Source: UBA5603 sp964501315 (GTDB lineage Bacteria; Bacillota_I; Bacilli_A; Izemoplasmatales; Hujiaoplasmataceae). From it: 62,146 nt of DNA. Location of the stretch: NCBI GenBank assembly GCA_964501315.1, contig CAZCSO010000009.1:1-62146 (forward strand), in the 5' to 3' direction. Below the pieces are notes generated by a model that searched no databases, was not told the origin of the DNA, and saw only the letters and a list, made by a program, of their open reading frames with translations. A program made the position numbers and the translations under genes. Positions 50,871 through 60,300 of the stretch are shown in pieces. Position 1 is the first letter of the stretch. Each line of letters starts with the position of its first letter.

Positions 50871-52976
50871 ATGAAAAAGAAACTTTTATTAGGATTGATA
50901 CTTAGTCTCTTATTCGTGTTTGCGATTCCATTCCAATCACAAACCGTCAGCGCCGCTTCCGCGTATAAAACGTACACGTTAAACCGTCAAAATCAAATGG
51001 CGGAAACCAATGAAGCGTACGAAGCGACCTACATGATTCGTAACTTGTCGGATGGATCCACGCTCAGTGGGGCCAAGGACATGACCTTTGATTCGGAAGA
51101 TTACTTGTACATCGCCGATACCGGCAACAAGCGGGTCGTCATCCTGAATCCCGATTACGACGTGGTCGCAAGCTTCGGTAACGATTTTCTCATCAAACCG
51201 CTGGGCATCACCGTCGTCGATGATTTGATTTACGTCGCCGATTACGGGTTAGGTCAAGCAACGACTGACTTAGGAGCCATCTACATTTGGCAATTTGACA
51301 AATCGAAATTGGGTACCGACGAAGCGATTACCTTACGTTCGACGTTTTCAACGCCGTCCAGTTCCATTCTCGAAGTCGACGGATTCATTTTCCGACCCAT
51401 GAAAATCGCTGTGGATCAGAACCACACCATGTACATAACCAACGAAGGAACCACATCGGGTCTTTTGATGGTCAATGAATCCAATCGTTTCATCGACTAT
51501 TTTGCGTCCAATTCCATCGACATCACCCTTTGGGAACGGATTCAACGAATCGTCTTTTCTGGGAATGACGATGTCTATATGACCAAAAATATCCCTGCAC
51601 CCGTCAGTAATCTTGCGATTGATCCCAACGGGTACTTCTATACCGTTACTCAGAAACCCAACGAATCCGCTCTGGGCGACAATTTGAAGAAAGTCAACAT
51701 TGGTGGTGTGAACTATTTTCCAACCGATATGTTTGTCTTTTCGGATGTCGTTGATGTCGTAGCCGGTGACGTTGGTAACGTTTATACCGTTACGTCGGGT
51801 GGGTTTATTTCCGAATACGACAATCAAGGCAATCTGCTCTTCTTATGGGGTGGAAAAGGTACGGGGAATGATAAACTCGGATTGTTCATGTCCGCCTCAT
51901 CGATTGCCATCGATTCGGCCAACAACATCTACGTCCTCGATGACCATTCCAACCGTAATTCAATTCAAATCTTTAGAGAAACACCGTTTGCCTATCAAGT
52001 CCATGAAGCTTTGGATTTGTACAATCAAGCGCGTTACATCGAATCCATTGAGGTGTGGGAAGAAGTACTTCGGTACAACTCGATGCTGGATATGGCGTAC
52101 CGTGGCATCGGATTGGGTCATTTGATGAATGAAGATTACGCAACCGCCTTAACGTATTTTGAGATAGCGTATGACAAAGCCGATTATTCGGAAGCGTACT
52201 GGGAAATTCGTAATCTCTGGATGAGTGACCATATTTCCACCGTCATGGTGATTCTCTTGGTCGGTATTGGACTAGTTGTCCTCATCCGCCAAACCAATAA
52301 ACGGTATCATTATTTAGCATTTGTATCAACCCAAACCAAAAAGATCACCGCTCTGCCGGTCATTCGTGAGTGCCTCTTCATGACTCGGTTCATCAAGCAT
52401 CCGGCTGATGCCTGTTACGAAGTAAAAGCCAAACATAAGGCCACGATGTTAACGGCATGGATTATCTTAGCGTTGTTATTCGCTGTCTATGTTTTGGGTA
52501 TTGTCTTTACGGGTTTTATTTTCAATCCCGTTATTATCGAAGAAACGATTTTAGTCAAAGAAGCCATGGTATTGTTGCTACCGATTTTGATTTTTATCGT
52601 AGCGAATTACCTGATGTCATCGCTCATGGAAGGTGAAGGAACCTTTAAAGCAACCTTCATCAACACCGTCGGGGCGTTGATGCCGATCTTTATTCTTTAT
52701 CCGATCATCGTCATCGTATCGAATGTCATTACGTTGAACGAATCGTTCCTCTACACCATGGGCAATACCGTCATGTTGGTGTGGGTTGGCATACTCGTGT
52801 TCTTTAACATCAAAGAAACCCACAATTATTCCGTTGGTCAAACGGTGGTCAATTTGTTATTGACGATCCTCATGATGGTCATCATCATCGTTGTCTTAAT
52901 CATGGTTTATCTCATGGTACTGCAAGTCAGTAACTTTGTGACCGATATTGTAAAGGAAGTGATTTTACGTGACTAA
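50871..52976 (+). CDS. NHL propeller / TPR / Yip1-like membrane protein
   Basis: This 701-residue protein has a signal peptide, an extracellular NHL-type beta-propeller (about 55-370: repeated AKDMTFDSEDYLYIADTGNKRVV, SSIAIDSANNIYVLDDHSN), two TPR-like helices (about 378-440, ALDLYNQARYIESIEVWEEVL and LMNEDYATALTYFEIAYD), one membrane helix near 455 and a C-terminal Yip1-like domain of five helices (about 510-695). Proteins of this plan occur beside large binding proteins and DUF5696 genes in Firmicutes sugar loci as I recall them; their role is unknown. It may be a scaffold or sensor around the importer. It begins 1 base after the permease stop. Confidence 0.7.
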   Translation: MKKKLLLGLILSLLFVFAIPFQSQTVSAASAYKTYTLNRQNQMAETNEAYEATYMIRNLSDGSTLSGAKDMTFDSEDYLYIADTGNKRVVILNPDYDVVASFGNDFLIKPLGITVVDDLIYVADYGLGQATTDLGAIYIWQFDKSKLGTDEAITLRSTFSTPSSSILEVDGFIFRPMKIAVDQNHTMYITNEGTTSGLLMVNESNRFIDYFASNSIDITLWERIQRIVFSGNDDVYMTKNIPAPVSNLAIDPNGYFYTVTQKPNESALGDNLKKVNIGGVNYFPTDMFVFSDVVDVVAGDVGNVYTVTSGGFISEYDNQGNLLFLWGGKGTGNDKLGLFMSASSIAIDSANNIYVLDDHSNRNSIQIFRETPFAYQVHEALDLYNQARYIESIEVWEEVLRYNSMLDMAYRGIGLGHLMNEDYATALTYFEIAYDKADYSEAYWEIRNLWMSDHISTVMVILLVGIGLVVLIRQTNKRYHYLAFVSTQTKKITALPVIRECLFMTRFIKHPADACYEVKAKHKATMLTAWIILALLFAVYVLGIVFTGFIFNPVIIEETILVKEAMVLLLPILIFIVANYLMSSLMEGEGTFKATFINTVGALMPIFILYPIIVIVSNVITLNESFLYTMGNTVMLVWVGILVFFNIKETHNYSVGQTVVNLLLTILMMVIIIVVLIMVYLMVLQVSNFVTDIVKEVILRD

Positions 52977-55293
52977 AAAATGGATGTTTTTATTCGCTAT
53001 CGTATCACTTCTGATGCTGGCCATTGTGCCGTTGGTTCAAGCCCAATCCAAAGGACTTACGGGGTTGTACCAACAAGAAACGTACCACTTGTCCACCGAT
53101 TCAAACTTCTTTGGCCAAGCTGAAAACCAAACGCCTGTCGACATCGATTTAACTCCGGAACTGACGGTGATTGGTAAAGGGTTTACGAAAGTAGCCGAAA
53201 CCGAAGCGTTGAGCTTGTTTGTTAAGGAACGGTACTTCCAAATTGCCGTTGTTGATCGGGAAACCGGCTACATCTGGTACAGCGTTTATCCGGATTACCT
53301 CCAAATGGGGCTGTCGGGTACCTCCCGCTTCTTCATCGAATCCGGTGTCATAATCGAATACTACAACATGGATAACATTCTCGTCGAAGACTCGAAATCC
53401 TATGTTTCTGGTCCCAAATACAACGTCGATGTTGCGTACGATTACGCAACGGTCGAAAATGGGTTCAACGCTCACTTGACCTTTGAAGATCAGGCCATTG
53501 AATTTGACGTAATCGTCTCCATCGAAGATGATCAACTCCATGTTGCATTACCGGTTGACTCCATCAAAGAAGGAACCATCGAAAAAGAAATGTTGAATCT
53601 CGATGGTACAACGACAATCAAGACCACGACGTATCGGTTAAAATCAGTCTACGTATTCCCTTATTTTGGAGCCAACAACTACGAAATCAATGGCTATGCC
53701 ATGATTCCTGATGGTTCTGGAGCGTTGATTCGTTATACGTCGAATCGTTCAGCGACCGCCTATACAAAACGACTCTACGGTGTCGATCAAGGGTTGACGA
53801 ACTTTAAAGTGGAAGACTCCACTTATTACTTGCAAGAAGAATTAACGGCGTCTTACCCGACGTTTGGAATCAATCATGGGTATCATCAAGCAGCGTTCTT
53901 GGCGGTTATGACCGAAGGTGACGCTTACGCCGAAATCCACTCGTATCCGTATGGATACAACTCGTATTTTATCAATACAACGTTCTTTAAATTTATCATT
54001 CGCGAACGGTACACGATACAGACCTCTTCGAATGCGTCGGATTCATTCCAACTCATTAACACCGACCCGTATCCGACCGATTACGAAGTGACGTATTATT
54101 TCTTACAAAACGATGAAGCCGATTACTCGGGAATGGCGCAATGCTATCGATCTTTTCTGAATTTAGAAGATTCCGATTCACCTCAAAAATCGATGAACGT
54201 TACGCTGTTGGGTTTGGATTACAAACCGGGATTGTTTGGAAAGCAATATGTGGCAATGACTACGTACGATCAGGTTTCATCGATACTAAGTGCGTTTGAA
54301 TCGGTCGAATTGACCGACCTCGATTTCGTCTATTCCGGGTGGAACAAAGGCGGATACTACGACAATGAAGACGCTAAACCCGTCGTATCATCTCTGTTAG
54401 GCGGGAAATCTGATTTCAACGCCATGATGGAAGCCATAGCCTCATCAGGTTCGACGATTTCGTTCCAACTCAATCCGATGGTGGCGTATCAAGCTCAGTT
54501 AGGATCGGGTGTTATTAAGAAAATAACATTATCGAACTTTGCGACAAAAGCCGTGAAAACGTCGTTGTTCGCACAAACGTATTATACCGATCCAAAAGCC
54601 ATTGCCGAAAAAGTACTGGATTATCAGAACCGGTACGATGATTTAAACATTTCGTCGTTGCAGTTATCAACGGTTGGTAACGCCTTATTCTCATACCGTT
54701 ACCAGTCCGAAAATATCGATCGTCAATCCATGGAAGGCATTCTTAATGAGGAATTGACTGCTCTTGATGCGTTTGAGATTGGTATGACGAAACCCAATAG
54801 TTATGTTTGGTCACAAACGGACCGTTACTATCAAGCACCGATTGAATCTAATAAGTATGCGTACATCACCGATTCCATTCCGTTTATTTCCTTGGTCTTA
54901 ACCGGGTCATCGGCACTGTATTCACCGTACGTCAATTACGTCAGTGACTACGAGTTGATGTCTCTGAGGTTGATTGAATATGGCATCGCACCCTCCTTTC
55001 TAATAACGTATGAACCGACTCATAAATTACGTTATACCAATTCGGAGTACATCTATACCTCTGAATACGCACTTTGGAACGATGTCATGGTCTCGATGGG
55101 ACGAATGCATCAAGCTGCAACTCAAGCAAGTGAGTCCAGTCACATGATTTCGCACCGTTACATCGTCGAAGGCGTTGCGGAAACAATTTATGCCAATGGC
55201 GTGATTCTGTATGTCAATTATAGTAATGCCGACGTTGCGATTGATGCACAACATTCGGTACCATCACAATCGTACATGGTGGTGATGCCATGA
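52969..55293 (+). CDS. DUF5696-like exported protein
   Basis: This 774-residue protein with signal peptide (FLFAIVSLLMLAIVPLVQA) has an N-terminal beta-rich half (about 30-380) with RYFQIAVVDRETGYIWYS and GANNYEINGYAMIPDGSGALIRY, and a C-terminal half with alternating strands and helices (about 390-680: LDFVYSGWNKGGYYD, STISFQLNP, FATKAVKTSLFAQTYY). This mutarotase-like sandwich plus barrel-like plan resembles retaining glycosidases, so an uncharacterised surface hydrolase or lyase is possible, but catalytic residues are not assigned. GTG 52969 overlaps the previous stop (GTGACTAA) with AAGGAAG upstream. Confidence 0.7.
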   Translation: MTKKWMFLFAIVSLLMLAIVPLVQAQSKGLTGLYQQETYHLSTDSNFFGQAENQTPVDIDLTPELTVIGKGFTKVAETEALSLFVKERYFQIAVVDRETGYIWYSVYPDYLQMGLSGTSRFFIESGVIIEYYNMDNILVEDSKSYVSGPKYNVDVAYDYATVENGFNAHLTFEDQAIEFDVIVSIEDDQLHVALPVDSIKEGTIEKEMLNLDGTTTIKTTTYRLKSVYVFPYFGANNYEINGYAMIPDGSGALIRYTSNRSATAYTKRLYGVDQGLTNFKVEDSTYYLQEELTASYPTFGINHGYHQAAFLAVMTEGDAYAEIHSYPYGYNSYFINTTFFKFIIRERYTIQTSSNASDSFQLINTDPYPTDYEVTYYFLQNDEADYSGMAQCYRSFLNLEDSDSPQKSMNVTLLGLDYKPGLFGKQYVAMTTYDQVSSILSAFESVELTDLDFVYSGWNKGGYYDNEDAKPVVSSLLGGKSDFNAMMEAIASSGSTISFQLNPMVAYQAQLGSGVIKKITLSNFATKAVKTSLFAQTYYTDPKAIAEKVLDYQNRYDDLNISSLQLSTVGNALFSYRYQSENIDRQSMEGILNEELTALDAFEIGMTKPNSYVWSQTDRYYQAPIESNKYAYITDSIPFISLVLTGSSALYSPYVNYVSDYELMSLRLIEYGIAPSFLITYEPTHKLRYTNSEYIYTSEYALWNDVMVSMGRMHQAATQASESSHMISHRYIVEGVAETIYANGVILYVNYSNADVAIDAQHSVPSQSYMVVMP

Positions 55294-56363
55294 TGAAAAA
55301 ATTATGGGTCTCACTCCTAAACTTAGGAAAGAAAATCCAACTATTTTTGAACAACAAAATCATGGCACCGGTTAAAAAATTCTTACACCGGTTCATCAAA
55401 CCGATTTTGAAACAAATCGCGCGTTACACAGGCTTGTCGTGGCTTCATAAAAAATTAGTGCATCTTCCCAATCGCATCAAAAAAGCGATTTACGGAATTG
55501 TCTTCATCTCACCCTGGTTGGTGGGTATGGCACTCATTGGTATTCCGATTCTTGCCAAATCGATTCGAATGGCATTATCGGACAAGTACTATTACATCGT
55601 CAACACCGGTTGGCAAATCACCGGTAAATGGAGTGATTTCACCCAGTTTAAACGGATTTTCAATGCTGAACCATTTCATTTGACGCAGATCATCGCGACC
55701 CTTCAAGACGTTGCGTTGGTGGTTCCCTTGGTTGTCATTTTTGCCCTCATTTTGGCACTTATGCTCAATCAAAAAATCAAAGGAAGAGCCATCTTTAGAA
55801 CCATCTTTTTCATTCCCGTTATCTTGCTTTCCGGAAACATGTTATCGAATTTCCAAAGCAACGGCTTACTGACGGTTCCGGCAATTGCCAATGGCACCAT
55901 CTCTGCATTTTTAACCGATTATTTTCCAACGATTTTTTCTGAGATTGTCGCATCGGCGTTTGAGAAAATCGTATTGATCCTCTGGTTATCGGGCGTTCAA
56001 ATCTTGATTTTCTTGGCGGGTCTTCAAAAAATGGATTCATCGATTTATGAAGCCGCTGAAATTGATGGGGCATCGATGTGGGAACTATTCTGGAAGATAA
56101 CACTTCCGGCCCTCATTCCCCTCATGTACATCAACATTATCTATACAACCATCGTCTATTCGAATTTGTCGAACAACGCGTTGGTCAACATCATTAACGT
56201 TCATTCCGATGAGTCCGGCCAGTTAGCCGGAACCTTGGCCGATGAAATCAACTATGGACGCGCGTACTCAGCGGCGTTATCGTGGATTTTATTTGCGATC
56301 GAGTTAGTCATCATCGGCGGCTATTCGCTGGTTATCAAACTGGCGTCTAGACGGTACGAATAG
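55290..56363 (+). CDS. ABC sugar permease, MalF type (pair 2)
   Basis: This 357-residue permease has a very basic N-terminal region of about 65 residues before the first helix, then six membrane helices and the EAA loop YEAAEIDGASMWELFWKITLPALIP. The periplasm-side loop after the third helix is enlarged (about 195-230). The ATG overlaps the DUF5696 stop (ATGATGA). It forms a second permease pair with the next gene. Confidence 0.9.
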   Translation: MMKKLWVSLLNLGKKIQLFLNNKIMAPVKKFLHRFIKPILKQIARYTGLSWLHKKLVHLPNRIKKAIYGIVFISPWLVGMALIGIPILAKSIRMALSDKYYYIVNTGWQITGKWSDFTQFKRIFNAEPFHLTQIIATLQDVALVVPLVVIFALILALMLNQKIKGRAIFRTIFFIPVILLSGNMLSNFQSNGLLTVPAIANGTISAFLTDYFPTIFSEIVASAFEKIVLILWLSGVQILIFLAGLQKMDSSIYEAAEIDGASMWELFWKITLPALIPLMYINIIYTTIVYSNLSNNALVNIINVHSDESGQLAGTLADEINYGRAYSAALSWILFAIELVIIGGYSLVIKLASRRYE

Positions 56364-56375
56364 GAGGGGATTTTG

Positions 56376-57326
56376 ATGAATACACAAACCGTTAAAAAAA
56401 TCCTTCTGGGTCGAAAAGGAAACGATGGCGTTCTCTTTAAAATTGTACTGTACATCTTGTTGATCGGCATCAGTTTCATTTTCTTGTATCCGCTCTTATC
56501 GATGTTGTCGATGTCGCTGATGAGTTTGGAAGATCTAATTGATACCACCATCTCTTGGATTCCAAGAAACTGGACGTTTCAGAATTATACCAATGCGTTT
56601 ACGTGGCTACAGTTTGGTGAACGTCTGATCGATACCTTAAAAGTCACCATCTATCCTACGCTCGCAACCGTTGCCTCGTCGGCACTCATCGGGTATGGAT
56701 TTGGCCACTATCAGTTTTTTGGTAAAAAGTTTCTGATGGGCATCATGATTGCGATGTTTCTGATTCCGACGGTGCTGACCTACATTCCAACCACCGTTTT
56801 ATACCGCGATTTGTCAATCTTCGGAATTAATTTGAACTTGATGGATTCCATTCGCGCCTTTTGGGTTCCCGCCTTAATGGGCAATGGCATCCGACAAACA
56901 ATTTTCATTTTGATTTTCTATCAATTTTTCCGAATGATTCCTCATGAATTATTCGAAGCAGCAGAAGTCGACGGTTCTGGACCGTTTAAGACGTTCATCA
57001 CCATCGCCATCCCGATGGCTGCACCGGCATTCTTGATTTGCGGGTTGTACTCATTCGTATGGTATTGGAATGAAACGTCCTTAGCAAGACTGTATTTTGG
57101 CAATGTCTACACGACGTTACCGATGAGTTTGGAAAGTTATGTGGCGATGTATCGTTCCATGTATGCACAAGGCAGAGTGACGCTTGATACGGTCAATAGC
57201 GTTTACAACACCGGCGTACAGTATGCATTGACACTCATCACGATTGCTCCCTTGTTATTGGTTTATCTCTTCGCACAGAAATGGTTTGTCGAAGGGGTCG
57301 ACCGTTCCGGTATTGCCGGTAATTAA
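56376..57326 (+). CDS. ABC sugar permease, MalG type (pair 2)
   Basis: This 316-residue protein has six membrane helices and the EAA loop FEAAEVDGSGPFKTFITIAIPMAAP. AGGAGGGG stands 6 bases before ATG 56376. It ends the importer part of the locus. A small hairpin (TAAGC/GCTTA, near 57336) lies before the next gene, without a T run. Confidence 0.9.
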   Translation: MNTQTVKKILLGRKGNDGVLFKIVLYILLIGISFIFLYPLLSMLSMSLMSLEDLIDTTISWIPRNWTFQNYTNAFTWLQFGERLIDTLKVTIYPTLATVASSALIGYGFGHYQFFGKKFLMGIMIAMFLIPTVLTYIPTTVLYRDLSIFGINLNLMDSIRAFWVPALMGNGIRQTIFILIFYQFFRMIPHELFEAAEVDGSGPFKTFITIAIPMAAPAFLICGLYSFVWYWNETSLARLYFGNVYTTLPMSLESYVAMYRSMYAQGRVTLDTVNSVYNTGVQYALTLITIAPLLLVYLFAQKWFVEGVDRSGIAGN

Positions 57327-57379
57327 GGCTTTCCCTAAGCATGGCTTAGTTAATAAAAATTAAGATAGAGGAGGAACAA

Positions 57380-60300
57380 ATGAAGAAATTAGTTTTAGTA
57401 GCAAGTCTTTTGTTGTTTGGATTAATTCTTGTAGGATGCGTCGATAATACAACTACGACCACAACGACGAACACAACGACCACCACAACGACGACCACCA
57501 CAACAACGACCAGTTCACAAACACCGACGGATAACGATCCTGTTATTTCCGGTGCTGACGACGTCACGATCGAAAAAGGAACCGTTTTCGTTCCCTTAGC
57601 CGGAGTTACCGCATCGGACGTTGAAGATGGCGTTATCACCGACATCCAGTATTCTGGCAATGTCAATCCCAATGCCGTTGGGACGTATACCGCAACGTAT
57701 ACTGTTGTGGATAGTGACGGCAACGTAACCATCGTTGAACGCACCGTTACGGTTGTCTTCACCGATGTTCAAGCTCCGTTAATTACGGGCGTAGCAAATA
57801 AGACCATTTTTGTCGGTCAAGTTTTCAATGCCACGCAAGGGGTCTTGGCAACCGATACCGTTGACGGATCCCGTACCGTATCAGTTACCGGCGAAGTTAA
57901 CATTTGGGTTCCCGGCGATTACGTTTTAACGTATACCGCTGAAGACGAATCCGGTAATGAAGCAACCGCGACACGGACCATCACAGTGTCATTCGGCGAT
58001 TTTGCATTTGGCGATGAAACGACGTTAACAGCCGTCGATTTCACGGACAATGTTTCAACACCGTTTAGTGGTGGTGTCATCAACGAAACATTGGCACCCT
58101 TTACGTACTTAAAAGTCGTTATCAGCGCTTCCGCTTCTGCCTCAGGCAATCTCGGCGTTAGCGTGGGTAGTTTGGTAGGCAGTGCCGATGAAATCGCATT
58201 GACCTCAACCGTTTCTGAACATACGCTTTACTTTGTTGTGACAGAAGCGCTCGTTGATTCAACGATTACCTTAGTACCCGGAAGCCTCACCTTAGGTGAT
58301 TTGAGTGTCACGTATTCCTTCGCTGAAATTCGCGATATGGTCGCTCCAACGTTGAACATTCCTTCCGATGAAGCAGCGTTTACCGTAGGGGGTATTTGGT
58401 CTGAATTCGAAAGCTACCTAATGATTAATGTTACGGCAGTCGACGATATTGATGGCAATCTGACCTCAGCAATCACCATCGATTATCTCACGCTCGACAT
58501 CGATACCGTTGGTGTCTATGACATTGAATACTCTGTCATCGATGGCGGTGGAAACGAAACGACAGCCGTTCGCCACGTAACCATTGGTAATCGTGTTGAT
58601 TCTGGTTATCTCTCCGATCCGACCTTCCAAAATCAAGGCGATGGTTTATGGCATGAAAAGAGCAACGACGGCGACGCCGACATTGCTTACGATGCAACCG
58701 AAGGTACGATGATGGTTACCGTCAACAGTTTAGGTAACTGGACATCCGCTGCAGGAACGTACTTTGCCGAATCATCCTTGGACCTTGAAGTCGATACGTG
58801 GTATGTCTTCACGTTCACCGTAAAAACAACCATCAATCGTCAAATGGGTTTCAGAATGGGATTAGCCACTGACCAAGCCCATGGTTGGCTTGATGATTTT
58901 GACGGCAGAAACAATATTATGTTGTCAATCAATGGTGAATACCAAACATTCAATTTCTACTTCAAATTGGATTCCTTAGCCTCAACCGCTGGTTATGAGG
59001 AATTCAAAATCGAACTCAATTTAGGTAATGTCAATTACAGCAACATCGGTGTCGGTGGCGTCACCACCTTCAAAGATGTCGCTATGTACAAAGTTGTTAC
59101 TGAATTTGCACCGCCCACCTATGAAGTTAATCAAGGTGCTGATTTACCCGTTAAATTCACAGAAGGCGACGCAGAACCCAATTGGGCAGACTACGCAACA
59201 TTCTATGATTTATCGAACAACGTGTTAACGCCCGTCATCGACGCTTCCGCCGTCGATATGGCAGTAGCCGGAACGTACGATGTTATTTTCACCGCTACGG
59301 ATAGCTATGAACACTCCGTAAGTTATACGTTAACCATTACGGTTCAAACGGAAGCGAATGCCGATACGATCGGACCGGTTATCACTGTGAAAGACGGCGT
59401 TCCAACCAGTATTGATCAATTTACGAATTTAAGTGTTAATTTGACCCAGTTAGTCGATGCCATCGATGCCGTTGATGGAACCATTACGGTTTTACCAGCC
59501 ATGGTTGATGATGGTGGATTGAACTTTAACGTTGCCGGTGTTTATACCGTAACGTACACCGTTTATGACTTATCTGGGAATATCACCGTCTTTAGCGCCG
59601 ACGTAACCGTCGTTGACAAACAAGGCCCATCGATTTCAATTGGCAATGCCAATATGGTCGTAGGCGATGCATATGATGGTTTGGCAGGCTTAGTTGTGAC
59701 CGATAACGTCGATGGTGCTATTGACAATGCGTTAGTAACCATTACCGGTTTGGATGCCTTCACAGTTGATGGCATCGTGACCGAAGAAGGTGAATTTGAA
59801 GTCACTTATACCGCTACCGATGCGTTAGGAAACAGTTCATCCAAAACCATTATCGTTACCGTTCAAAACATCGTTTGGGATGAAGAAAGCCGTACGTCAT
59901 TAGGTACACCGGATGAAGGCCCAACGCATTCAACCGTTGTTTATGATGCACTCGAAGAAGCGTATGTCATCTCCAACATTGACATCAACGTTGATCCATG
60001 GGATCATGCTCGTTGGGTTTACTACTTTGATGCCAATACCGAATTAGTACCTGGACATCGTTACAAATTTGAAATTACCGTAAAAGCCGACCAAGCAACG
60101 GATTTGTACTTCCGTATTGGTTCAACGTTATGGGTTGATCCATGGATTGACAATTTCTCCGGTGGATTAACGAATTTTGGAATCTCAACGGAATACGTTA
60201 CCTATCAAGTCATCTTCACCGTTGACAAACCGATGGTGAATGGCAATGCAAAATTCCAATTCATGTACGGTTACTTGCCCACAGATTCAACCAACAACAT

